A DNA stretch of 5,913 nt from Erysipelotrichaceae bacterium (GCA_900759455.1 CAAEVI010000133.1:1-5913); one strand, 5' to 3'. Shown: positions 1-5,468, counted from the first letter of the stretch. A program made the numbers and translations. Notes: generated by a model from the letters alone, not told the origin.

Positions 1-26
1 AATGGCTTAAGATTGCCTGTTTTTTC
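1..26 (+). terminator. Probable 3' part of an upstream intrinsic terminator (cut by window edge)
   Basis: ATTGCCTG at 12-19 runs straight into six or more T residues, as the descending arm of a terminator would. AAT at 1-3 can pair with ATT at 12-14, so the missing left arm (expected CAGGC) would lie just outside the window. The arm sequence GCCTGTTTTTT is repeated in the complete terminator at 97-120. This is inferred, because half of the hairpin cannot be seen. Confidence 0.35.
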
Positions 27-47
27 TTTAAAGGTGGAGTTTAAAAA

Positions 48-94
48 AGACCGTATGACAAAGTCTGCTCAAAGAGCGACTTTGTCAACGGTCT
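48..94. repeat. Long interrupted palindrome (21 bp stem-loop)
   Basis: AGACCGT (48-54) pairs with ACGGTCT (88-94), TGACAAAGTC (56-65) with GACTTTGTCA (78-87), and GCTC (67-70) with GAGC (74-77). The loop is AAA, and only A55 and T66 are unpaired. A stem this long next to a terminator is typical of a dispersed intergenic palindrome or of a structured RNA end. No protein function is implied. Whether it recurs elsewhere in the genome cannot be seen from this window. Confidence 0.7.
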
Positions 95-96
95 GG

Positions 97-120
97 AAAC
101 AGGCAATGCCTGTTTTTTTT
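97..120 (+). terminator. Intrinsic terminator
   Basis: AAACAGGC (97-104) and GCCTGTTT (108-115) form an 8 bp stem around the 3-base loop AAT. The descending arm merges into a run of eight T residues (113-120). It would end + strand transcription arriving from the left and insulate the promoter at 144-173. It lies two bases after the long hairpin at 48-94. Confidence 0.8.
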
Positions 121-143
121 GATGCAATTTATGAGAAAAATGG

Positions 144-173
144 TTGTGAGCATTCCGGCTTTCATCGTACAAT
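144..173 (+). promoter_or_regulatory. Probable sigma-A promoter of the Tim44-like/SPFH operon
   Basis: TTGTGA (144-149) and TACAAT (168-173) are separated by 18 bases, matching 4/6 and 5/6 of the -35 and -10 consensus. The start of transcription would fall near 180, leaving a leader of about 20 bases before the GTG start. It sits just after the terminator at 97-120, where a new transcription unit is expected. Confidence 0.55.
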
Positions 174-185
174 ATAAGCAATGAG

Positions 186-195
186 AAAAGGAGGG
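186..195 (+). promoter_or_regulatory. Ribosome binding site fixing a GTG start
   Basis: AAAAGGAGGG is a near-perfect Shine-Dalgarno sequence with a 7-base spacer to GTG at 203. The ATG at 181 overlaps or precedes this site and is in another frame, so GTG is the start. Confidence 0.85.
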
Positions 196-202
196 ATCAA
201 CA

Positions 203-1090
203 GTGAACCGAAAAAAATGGCTCATTGTTCTGGGAGTGGCTGCGGTTGCTTTACTGGTGCCGGTACTAGTGCACGCTGATGTGGGCAACTCTTTTTCCGG
301 AGGTTCATCCGGAGGCGGATACAGCGGCGGATACAGTGGAGGTTACAGCGGAGGCTATGGCGGTTCCGGACTGAGCGGAATTTTCTTTCTGGGCGGAGGC
401 AGCAGCAGTATGCTGCCGGTGCTCGTCATCTTTATCCTTTTATTGGCTTATTCCGCATGGAAAGCAAAAAATGCTCCGAATATGAATCGGATGCCTTATC
501 GCGGCAGCGGGACAGGACGTGTCTGCAATGAAAGCAGCGCGGTTGCAAAAATTCAGGAAATCGACCCTGATTTTTCAGCCGAGAGCTTTAAAACTTACGC
601 TTCGGAGGTATACCTTGCCCTGCAGGAAGCATGGGAGGAACGCAGCTGGCGCAAGGTTCGTCCTTTTGAAAGCAATTCACTGTTCAATATACATGACCGG
701 CAGCTGCAGGAGTATATTGACCAGCATAAAACCAATCATCTGGATATGCAGAATGTACGCAGCATCACGATCGCGGATTTTCGAACGGACGGTTCCCGCG
801 AAGTCCTCAGTGTTAAACTGGAGGCAAGTCTGTTGGATTATGTGACGGATGATGAAACGGGAAAAGTGCTGGAAGGCAGTAAGACAAAGTATCAGCATCG
901 CTTTTATTATCTGGAATTTATCCGCAGTGCCGGCGTGAAGACAAAACATGATCAGGAAATCGAAGTCACCAATTGTCCGAACTGCGGTGCACCCAGTGAA
1001 GTAACCAGCAGCGGCGAATGCGCATACTGCCATTCCATCATTACGAACGGTGATTTCGGCTGGGTGCTGAATAAATATATGGCATGGTAA
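203..1090 (+). CDS. Membrane-anchored Tim44-like domain protein with Gly/Ser/Tyr repeat and zinc ribbon
   Basis: This 295-residue protein starts at GTG behind a strong Shine-Dalgarno site. Residues 1-25 look like a signal peptide or first membrane helix: a basic MNRKK start, a hydrophobic core, and VHA before Asp26. Residues 33-56 are a Gly/Ser/Tyr repeat (YSGG units). A second hydrophobic helix lies at about 69-86. Residues 113-255 resemble the Tim44-like domain, with the typical opening around I117-F124 (QEIDPDF) and A139-W144 (ALQEAW). A zinc ribbon follows with C258, C261, C273 and C276 (CPNC-x11-CAYC). If both helices span the membrane, the Tim44-like part and ribbon would be cytosolic and the Gly-rich loop outside. 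If residues 1-25 are cleaved, topology depends on the second helix. The Tim44-like fold is known as a membrane-associated scaffold; the substrate here is unknown. It is co-transcribed with the SPFH gene 12 bases downstream, so the two probably form one complex. Confidence 0.85.
   Translation: MNRKKWLIVLGVAAVALLVPVLVHADVGNSFSGGSSGGGYSGGYSGGYSGGYGGSGLSGIFFLGGGSSSMLPVLVIFILLLAYSAWKAKNAPNMNRMPYRGSGTGRVCNESSAVAKIQEIDPDFSAESFKTYASEVYLALQEAWEERSWRKVRPFESNSLFNIHDRQLQEYIDQHKTNHLDMQNVRSITIADFRTDGSREVLSVKLEASLLDYVTDDETGKVLEGSKTKYQHRFYYLEFIRSAGVKTKHDQEIEVTNCPNCGAPSEVTSSGECAYCHSIITNGDFGWVLNKYMAW
314..361 (+). repeat. Four 12-base tandem repeats coding for the Gly/Ser/Tyr segment
   Basis: Four consecutive 12-base units (GGCGGATACAGC, GGCGGATACAGT, GGAGGTTACAGC, GGAGGCTATGGC) encode Gly-Gly-Tyr-Ser three times and then Gly-Gly-Tyr-Gly. 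The first two differ at one base and the later ones mainly at third codon positions. The last also changes Ser to Gly. Units are in frame, so gain or loss of a unit would lengthen or shorten the linker without a frameshift. Confidence 0.85.
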
Positions 1091-1095
1091 GGAGG
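1088..1095 (+). promoter_or_regulatory. Ribosome binding site overlapping the upstream stop codon
   Basis: TAAGGAGG contains the TAA stop of the Tim44-like gene and lies 7 bases before the ATG at 1103. Ribosomes ending the first gene therefore cover the start site of the second, which suggests translational coupling and matched output of the two proteins. Confidence 0.8.
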
Positions 1096-1102
1096 TTATC
1101 TT

Positions 1103-2218
1103 ATGGGTTTGATCCGTGCGGCATTTGATTCTGCCAAAACGACACTGGCAGATCAGTGGCTGGAATATTATTATTGTGATTCATTAAGCAATGAAGTGCT
1201 GATCCAGAAAGGAACAAAAGTTGTTACATCCGGAAGCAATACGAAAGCAAGTCCCAATATCATTACCAACGGCAGCGGCTTCGCAGTCAATGAAGGACAG
1301 GCACTGCTGATCGTTGAAGACGGAAAGATCGTGGAATTCTCGGCGGAACCGGGACGTTTTACGTGGGATTCTTCCAGTGAACCGAGCCTGTTTGACAATG
1401 GCTGGCAGGGCTTGAAGGACTCCTTTAAGATTTTCGGCAAGCGTTTTACCATGGGCGGTACACCGGGAAAAGACCAGCGTGTGTATTATGTCAACCTGAA
1501 AGAAATCATCGACAACAAATTCGGAAGCGCAACACCGATGGCGTATCATGATCCGATCTATCGCAATATCTATATCCGTTATTTCGGGCAGTATACATTC
1601 AAGATCGAAGATCCGATTCGTTTTTATGCTAATATCAGCGGCAATGTAAGTGAACGTTATACGAAGACACAGCTGATGGAACAGTGTGATGCCGAGTTTG
1701 TCAATGCGCTGGATACCGCATTGGCCAAATGTGCTGATGCAGGCTGTCAGTTCAGCGATCTTCCGAAAAAACAAATAGAAATCGCCGCCTATATGAACGA
1801 TGCACTGGATTCTTCCTGGAGCGAACGCAGAGGAATGATCATTGAAGTGGTCGCTATTGCCAAAGTGACGCCGGATGATGAAAGCCGCAGACGTATCGAG
1901 AAGATCGATGATGCGATCATGATGGGCGATCAGCGTGTGGCAGCCGGACGTCTGGCGGAAGCACAGGCATCTGCCATGGAAAAAGCGGCATCCAATGAAG
2001 CCGGGGCAATGAACGGTTTTATCGGTATGGGATTTGCCCAGCAGGCCGGAGGCATGAATGCATCGGCCATGTTCCAAAACATGCAGCCGCAGGAAAATAA
2101 TCCGTTGTTCCATCAGCAGCCTGTACAAAACGGAAACAAGGCCGTCTGGACATGCAGCTGCGGCAGCGTCAATACCGGCAATTTCTGCAGCAACTGCGGC
2201 AGCAAAAAACCACAGTAA
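1103..2218 (+). CDS. SPFH-domain protein of the virion-core/YdjI type with C-terminal zinc ribbon
   Basis: This 371-residue protein has no signal peptide or membrane helix and is probably cytosolic at the membrane face. The N-terminus (about 1-55) has the family opening, with I4, F8 and W19-Y24 leading to V32-G37. The SPFH-type beta-rich domain runs from about 55 to 255 and includes GQALLIVEDGK (65-75), PGRFTW (83-88), Y128-N131 and DPI (150-152, 170-172). A charged helix follows at about 258-300 (SRRRIEKIDDA, then Ala/Glu-rich). Residues 301-345 form a Met/Gln/Gly/Ala-rich flexible linker, ending in a ribbon with C351, C353, C362 and C365. SPFH proteins form oligomeric membrane scaffolds. 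The B. subtilis relative YdjI is known to act with membrane partners in a PspA-linked envelope stress module. Coupling to the Tim44-like gene suggests a comparable complex, but no pspA is present in this window. The family call is firm and the role is inferred. Confidence 0.88.
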   Translation: MGLIRAAFDSAKTTLADQWLEYYYCDSLSNEVLIQKGTKVVTSGSNTKASPNIITNGSGFAVNEGQALLIVEDGKIVEFSAEPGRFTWDSSSEPSLFDNGWQGLKDSFKIFGKRFTMGGTPGKDQRVYYVNLKEIIDNKFGSATPMAYHDPIYRNIYIRYFGQYTFKIEDPIRFYANISGNVSERYTKTQLMEQCDAEFVNALDTALAKCADAGCQFSDLPKKQIEIAAYMNDALDSSWSERRGMIIEVVAIAKVTPDDESRRRIEKIDDAIMMGDQRVAAGRLAEAQASAMEKAASNEAGAMNGFIGMGFAQQAGGMNASAMFQNMQPQENNPLFHQQPVQNGNKAVWTCSCGSVNTGNFCSNCGSKKPQ

Positions 2219-2225
2219 CAGCACA

Positions 2226-2256
2226 AAAAAAGCATGCATTCGACGCATGCTTTTTT
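2226..2256. terminator. Bidirectional intrinsic terminator between convergent genes
   Basis: AAAAAAGCATGC (2226-2237) pairs fully with GCATGCTTTTTT (2245-2256) around a 7-base loop. There is a T run on the + strand after the stem and a T run on the minus strand (from A 2225-2231). It begins 8 bases after the SPFH stop codon and ends 4 bases before the pepF stop codon, so it can end both transcripts. Confidence 0.9.
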
Positions 2257-2259
2257 CGT

Positions 2260-4023
2260 TTATTTTAAAAGCAGTTCCTTGAATTCTTCCATGATTTCCT
2301 TAAAGAAAGTAAAGGAGTCATCATAGACTTTGTCACTGGTCGGGTCAACTCCGGCATGTTTTAATTCATCGACCGGTGATTCGCTGCCACCTTTGGTCAA
2401 AAATGCACGGTAAGGAGCTACATTTCCGCTTAGGATTTCCTTCACGAAAGAAATGGCCACAGACATCCCCAATGTGTATTTATACACATAGAAATTGTAG
2501 TAAAAATGCGGTACATAATAAAAACCGTATTTTTGAAGTTCATCGACAATGACGGCATCGCCGAAATATTCCTTATTCAGCTGTAGGCAACGGTCCGTGA
2601 TCGTTTTGGATGAGATCGGCATCCTGTTTTCGATCCATTCATGCAGGTCTTTTTCGAACTGGGCAAACATCGGCTGACGATAGCAGGTACCGACAAACTG
2701 TTCCATCAGCGAACTCAGGATGTAGCGGCGGTAAGCCGGATCCTCGCTGGTCTGAAGCAGGTAGCGGTTCAGCAATATCTCATTGACCGTGGATGCCACC
2801 TCGGCTACAAAGATCTTGTAGTCGGCAAGCAGCGGGCGGTTGTTTTTCTTCGAATAATAGGAATGCATCGAATGACCCAGCTCATGTGCCAGCGTACTGA
2901 GCGAATCATAGCTGCCGGTAAAGTTGGTCAGGATATACGGGTTAGAGTCATAAGTTCCCCAGGAATAGGCACCGGTGCGCTTATCCTTGGAAGGATAGAA
3001 GTCGATCCAGCGCTGTTCAAAAGCCTGATCGATGACAGAAACATAGTCATCACCCAGCACATGAAGTGCTTTTTTCAAAATGTCACGGCATTCCTCGATC
3101 GTATAGTGCATATCACAGGACGGTTCCATATCCAGAGAAATATCATATTCATGGAAGTCCTCGATGCCGAGCACCTGTTTTTTCAATGCAAAGTATTCGT
3201 GAAGATATGCAATGTATTTTTCGTTGGCCATGACCAGAATTTTGTTATAGAGTGTTTCATCAACACCGTCCTGAAACAGACTGGCCTGCAGAGCACTGTC
3301 AAAATGGCGAGTCTTGGCATTGAGAACCTGTCCTTTGGCATTGCCGATCAGCAGATTGGCAAAGGCATTTTCCATATTTCCGTACTCTTTGAAATAATGC
3401 TCAAATGCCTGTCTTCGCACGTTCACATCTTTATTGCGCAGAAATTCATGATAAGTTGCACCGTTTAAAAATTCTTTCTTGCCGTTGACGTCCACATCAT
3501 CGAAGGTCAGGCGAATGCTTTGGAATGTTTCATCCGGCACACTGGCAATTTCATTCACTTCACTGAGAAACTGTTCCATTTCATCGCTGAGACGATGCGG
3601 GATCGTGCGAAACAGTTCTTCCATCGGGTAACGGAAGTCACGGCATTGTTCATCTTTCAGATATTCTCTGATCTGATCGGCATGATGGATCAGTTCGAGC
3701 GAAACGAAGGTCAGATCATTCTGCGCTTTTTGCAGCAGATTGGCTGCCGCAGCCAGGTTCTGCTGGTTCTGCATATCTTTCGGTTCGACATCTGTGCTCA
3801 TCTTGGCATATACATACAGATTTTCCAATCCTCTTTCGAACAGTTCCTGATCATTCATAAATGTTATATAGCTTTCCATTGACACGCAGATCTTTCCTTT
3901 GCGGGCACAAAGGTCTTCCAGCAGTGCGCTGCTTTTTTTCAGCTGTTCGTCGAATGCGTCCTGATCAACAAACAGGCTGGAAAGATCCCATGTATATTTT
4001 TTATCAGCATCATTTCGGTTCAT
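2260..4023 (-). CDS. pepF: Oligoendopeptidase F (M3 family zinc metallopeptidase)
   Basis: This is a 587-residue cytosolic peptidase that cleaves short and medium oligopeptides during peptide use and turnover. The M3 zinc site is complete: HELGH at 380-384 supplies His380, catalytic Glu381 and His384, and Glu408 in VAEVAST (406-412) is the expected third ligand. Other family marks are KRTGAYSWG (348-356), PYILTNF (362-368) and the aromatic substrate-site stretch YYVPHFYYNFY (502-512). Length matches the usual figure of about 600 residues, and the N-terminal helical half (1-190) is intact. I chose the ATG at 4023-4021 because GAGGAA (4034-4029) precedes it with 5 bases between, and WDLSSLF follows early, as is usual for the family. 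A start at 4113 would add 30 residues of untypical sequence running through the promoter. The gene is single, converges on the SPFH operon and diverges from deoD. Confidence 0.95.
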   Translation of the reverse strand: MNRNDADKKYTWDLSSLFVDQDAFDEQLKKSSALLEDLCARKGKICVSMESYITFMNDQELFERGLENLYVYAKMSTDVEPKDMQNQQNLAAAANLLQKAQNDLTFVSLELIHHADQIREYLKDEQCRDFRYPMEELFRTIPHRLSDEMEQFLSEVNEIASVPDETFQSIRLTFDDVDVNGKKEFLNGATYHEFLRNKDVNVRRQAFEHYFKEYGNMENAFANLLIGNAKGQVLNAKTRHFDSALQASLFQDGVDETLYNKILVMANEKYIAYLHEYFALKKQVLGIEDFHEYDISLDMEPSCDMHYTIEECRDILKKALHVLGDDYVSVIDQAFEQRWIDFYPSKDKRTGAYSWGTYDSNPYILTNFTGSYDSLSTLAHELGHSMHSYYSKKNNRPLLADYKIFVAEVASTVNEILLNRYLLQTSEDPAYRRYILSSLMEQFVGTCYRQPMFAQFEKDLHEWIENRMPISSKTITDRCLQLNKEYFGDAVIVDELQKYGFYYVPHFYYNFYVYKYTLGMSVAISFVKEILSGNVAPYRAFLTKGGSESPVDELKHAGVDPTSDKVYDDSFTFFKEIMEEFKELLLK

Positions 4024-4052
4024 TGTTATTCCTCGCTTTCCATCTAATGTAT

Positions 4053-4063
4053 AGTATAGCACA
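4053..4063 (-). promoter_or_regulatory. Extended -10 promoter of pepF
   Basis: On the minus strand TGTGC is followed directly by TATACT (4058-4053), giving a full TRTGN extended -10 element and 5/6 of the -10 hexamer. No good -35 is seen at the usual distance, which an extended -10 can compensate for. Transcription would start near 4046, about 23 bases before the pepF ATG. Confidence 0.6.
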
Positions 4064-4101
4064 AATAAGGAACATTCTTTCATCTGCGTCATCTCGTAAA
4101 A

Positions 4102-4130
4102 TTGTAGAGTCACTCAGGCTTGTGTATAAT
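4102..4130 (+). promoter_or_regulatory. Sigma-A promoter of deoD-acpS
   Basis: TTGTAG (4102-4107) and a perfect TATAAT (4125-4130) are separated by 17 bases. The start of transcription would be near 4137, leaving about 26 bases of leader that contain AAAGGAGG (4148-4155). The promoter is divergent from that of pepF, with the two -10 elements about 70 bases apart. I see no clear operator palindrome between them. Confidence 0.8.
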
Positions 4131-4162
4131 AGAAGAGAAGAGCAGTCAAAGGAGGAATTCGA

Positions 4163-4900
4163 ATGGGAACACCACATAACCAGGCCAAACAGGGAGAAAT
4201 TGCGAAAATCGTACTGATGCCGGGCGATCCCCTGCGGGCACAGTTCATTGCACATACATACCTGGAAGAGCCTAAGCAGTTTAATGCAGTGCGCAATATG
4301 TTCGGTTATACCGGAACGTATAAAGGAAAGCAGATTTCAATCATGGGCAGCGGCATGGGAATGCCGAGCATCGGTATTTACTCGTATGAACTTTTTTCTA
4401 TGTATGATGTGGAGGCAATCATTCGTATTGGCAGTGCAGGCGCTTATGTAAGTGAATTGAAGCTGTTTGATCTTGTGCTGGCGGACAGTGCATGGAGCGA
4501 ATCAAGCTATGCGAAAGCACAGTCGGGAGCGACATATGACGTAAGCCGGCCGGATCCGGAATTAAATATGATCATTGAACAGACGGCGCATAAAATGAAG
4601 AAGGAGCTGTGTGTATCCAGGATCCACTCCAGTGATGTCTTTTACAGTGAACCCGGCATGCCGACATATGAAGATTTTTATCGTGAACACGGATGCAGAT
4701 GCGTGGAAATGGAAAGCTTTGCTTTATTCCATAATGCCGCTGTCTTGGGGAAAAAAGCAGCCTGTCTGTTGACAATTTCCGATTCGCTTGTCAGCAGTGA
4801 AGCGACAACGCCTCAGCAAAGACAGGAGGCTTTTCATCAGATGATGGAGCTTGCGCTGGAAAGTGCGGCGGTGTATCTGCAGAAACAGGAGCGGAAATGA
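4163..4900 (+). CDS. deoD: Purine nucleoside phosphorylase, DeoD type
   Basis: The enzyme (245 residues) splits purine (deoxy)nucleosides with phosphate into free base and (deoxy)ribose 1-phosphate, for purine salvage in the cytosol. It belongs to the hexameric bacterial DeoD class (NP-I family). Key residues match by motif: TPHN with His5, the phosphate loop MPGDPLRA (19-26, Gly21 and Arg25), Arg44 in NAVRNMFGYTGTYKGK (41-56), RIGSAGA (88-94, Arg88 and Ser91), the ribose-binding VEMES (181-185), catalytic Asp207 in TISDS, and the partner Arg220 in the TTPQQRQ segment. The length is slightly above the common 233-240. The start is fixed by AAAGGAGG with a 7-base spacer. The residue after the catalytic Asp is Ser where E. 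coli and B. subtilis have His (SDHI), a small variation. The stop overlaps the acpS start (ATGA), so the two genes share a transcript. Confidence 0.95.
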   Translation: MGTPHNQAKQGEIAKIVLMPGDPLRAQFIAHTYLEEPKQFNAVRNMFGYTGTYKGKQISIMGSGMGMPSIGIYSYELFSMYDVEAIIRIGSAGAYVSELKLFDLVLADSAWSESSYAKAQSGATYDVSRPDPELNMIIEQTAHKMKKELCVSRIHSSDVFYSEPGMPTYEDFYREHGCRCVEMESFALFHNAAVLGKKAACLLTISDSLVSSEATTPQQRQEAFHQMMELALESAAVYLQKQERK

Positions 4901-5223
4901 AAGTAGGCTGTGATATCGTTGAAATCGAACGTGTCCGCAAAGCACTGCAGCGGACCAAAGGATTTCCTAATTTTCTGACTGAACGTGAAACTGCCATTTT
5001 TAATCATCTGTCTGAGCATCGCAAACCGGAATGGCTTGCCGGCCGGTTTGCGGCAAAAGAAGCTGTGATCAAAGCAATGCACGGCATAAAAGAACTGACC
5101 CTTCTGGACGTAGAGATACTTGCGGATGCACAGGGAGCTCCGTATTGTTCTCTGCCGGGCGTTCAGGTCAGCATTGCGCATGAACGTGAATATGCAATTG
5201 CTTATGCATTGGCAGAAGGATAA
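4897..5223 (+). CDS. acpS: Holo-[acyl-carrier-protein] synthase
   Basis: AcpS moves the 4'-phosphopantetheine arm from coenzyme A to a serine of acyl carrier protein, making it active for fatty acid synthesis. The 108-residue product has the usual order of motifs: GCDIVEIERV (4-13, metal ligand Asp6), FLTERE (26-31), LAGRFAAKEAVIKA (47-60, with Glu55 as the second metal ligand and Lys54) and VSIAHEREYAIAYAL (91-105, His95). It is about 10-18 residues shorter than typical AcpS. The shortening lies mainly in the stretch between the KEA helix and the last strand (61-90) and at the C-terminus, and no core motif is lost. The start ATG overlaps the deoD TGA (ATGA), and AGGAG (4887-4891) lies inside deoD. 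Expression is therefore probably coupled to deoD. A hairpin covers the stop codon. Confidence 0.93.
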   Translation: MKVGCDIVEIERVRKALQRTKGFPNFLTERETAIFNHLSEHRKPEWLAGRFAAKEAVIKAMHGIKELTLLDVEILADAQGAPYCSLPGVQVSIAHEREYAIAYALAEG

Positions 5224-5242
5224 AACAGTCGTTTTATCCTTC
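5215..5242 (+). other. Strong hairpin over the acpS stop codon, without a T run
   Basis: GAAGGATAAAAC (5215-5226) pairs fully with GTTTTATCCTTC (5231-5242) around an AGTC loop. The left arm contains the last two acpS codons and its stop codon. No T run follows on either strand, so it is not a standard intrinsic terminator. It may protect the 3' end of the mRNA or act as a weak terminator. Confidence 0.7.
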
Positions 5243-5244
5243 CT

Positions 5245-5268
5245 GCCTGTAAAAAAGCCTGTAAAAAA
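5245..5268 (+). repeat. Two tandem copies of a 12-base A-rich unit
   Basis: GCCTGTAAAAAA occurs twice in direct succession (5245-5256 and 5257-5268), followed by more A-rich sequence up to the tRNA promoter. It probably arose by slippage. The A-rich stretch just upstream of the -35 could act as an UP-like element, which is inference only. Confidence 0.7.
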
Positions 5269-5291
5269 GAAATAAAAAAGTAAAAAAAGGG

Positions 5292-5320
5292 TTGCCAAAG
5301 CAAAAAACGTGTGTTAATAT
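5292..5320 (+). promoter_or_regulatory. Promoter of tRNA-Glu copy 1
   Basis: TTGCCA (5292-5297) and TAATAT (5315-5320) are separated by 17 bases, with TGT directly before the -10 (extended -10). The sequence TGTTAATATATAACAGCA (5312-5329) is identical in front of the second tRNA copy, which supports functional conservation. The leader to the tRNA is 37 bases from the -10 and contains a small CTCG/CGAG hairpin (5330-5333 with 5342-5345). Confidence 0.7.
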
Positions 5321-5357
5321 ATAACAGCACTCGGGGAAAAACGAGAAAAAAGAATAC

Positions 5358-5433
5358 GGCGCGTTGGAGAAACGGTTAACTCACATGCCTTTCACGCATG
5401 CATTCACGGGTTCGAATCCCGTACGCGTCACCA
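5358..5433 (+). tRNA. tRNA-Glu (anticodon UUC), copy 1
   Basis: This is a 76-base cloverleaf. The acceptor stem GGCGCGT pairs with ACGCGTC (one G-T pair). The D stem is GAG/CTC with GG in its loop. The anticodon stem CATGC/GCATG holds loop CTTTCAC with anticodon TTC. The variable loop has 5 bases, and the T stem ACGGG/CCCGT holds loop TTCGAAT. Discriminator A and CCA are encoded. The anticodon reads GAA and GAG. The sequence closely resembles tRNA-Glu of Bacillus. It is transcribed from its own promoter and followed by its own terminator. Confidence 0.97.
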
Positions 5434-5443
5434 ATAAACAAAT

Positions 5444-5468
5444 AAAGCCTTAGGTAAAGGCTTTTTTT
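5444..5468 (+). terminator. Intrinsic terminator of tRNA-Glu copy 1
   Basis: AAAGCCTT (5444-5451) pairs with AAGGCTTT (5457-5464) around AGGTA, and the T run extends to 5468. It lies 10 bases after the encoded CCA, so the primary transcript holds this single tRNA. Confidence 0.88.

Noticed and set aside
30..54. T-box-like AGGTGGA motif at 31-38
   Set aside because: The core T-box sequence AGGGTGGNACCGCG is not present, no specifier stem is visible, and the downstream gene is not an aminoacyl-tRNA synthetase or amino acid gene.
166..169. CGTA as the -10 of an ECF-type (sigma-W like) promoter, attractive because ydj genes of B. subtilis are envelope-stress genes
   Set aside because: The expected -35 (TGAAAC) is absent at 16 bases upstream. 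The sequence there fits a sigma-A -35 instead.
181..202. ATG at 181 as an alternative start or leader peptide
   Set aside because: It is out of frame with the Tim44-like protein and lies just ahead of the Shine-Dalgarno sequence, without a ribosome site of its own.
1184..2248. A 354-codon open frame on the minus strand
   Set aside because: It lies wholly antisense to the SPFH gene, has Cys/His/Phe-rich composition typical of a mirrored frame, and runs into the terminator. The + strand gene has clear domains and a strong ribosome site.
2641..3468. A 275-codon + strand open frame inside pepF
   Set aside because: It is antisense to the catalytic half of pepF, whose HELGH motif and full-length domain are unmistakable. 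No promoter or convincing ribosome site was seen.
4024..4113. A longer pepF with start at 4113
   Set aside because: The 30 extra residues are unlike the family, and the region contains the pepF -10 element and lies against the deoD promoter. The ATG at 4023 has a good GAGGAA site.
5245..5268. Direct repeats considered as a CRISPR array or attachment site
   Set aside because: There are only two adjacent 12-base units without spacers, and there is no integrase or cas gene. Slippage in A-rich DNA explains it.
5358..5433. tRNA-Glu pair as an integration site (attL/attR) of a mobile element
   Set aside because: The two copies enclose only a promoter, a terminator and a 193-base spacer, with no integrase. 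Each copy is a full tRNA with its own promoter, unlike a partial att duplicate.
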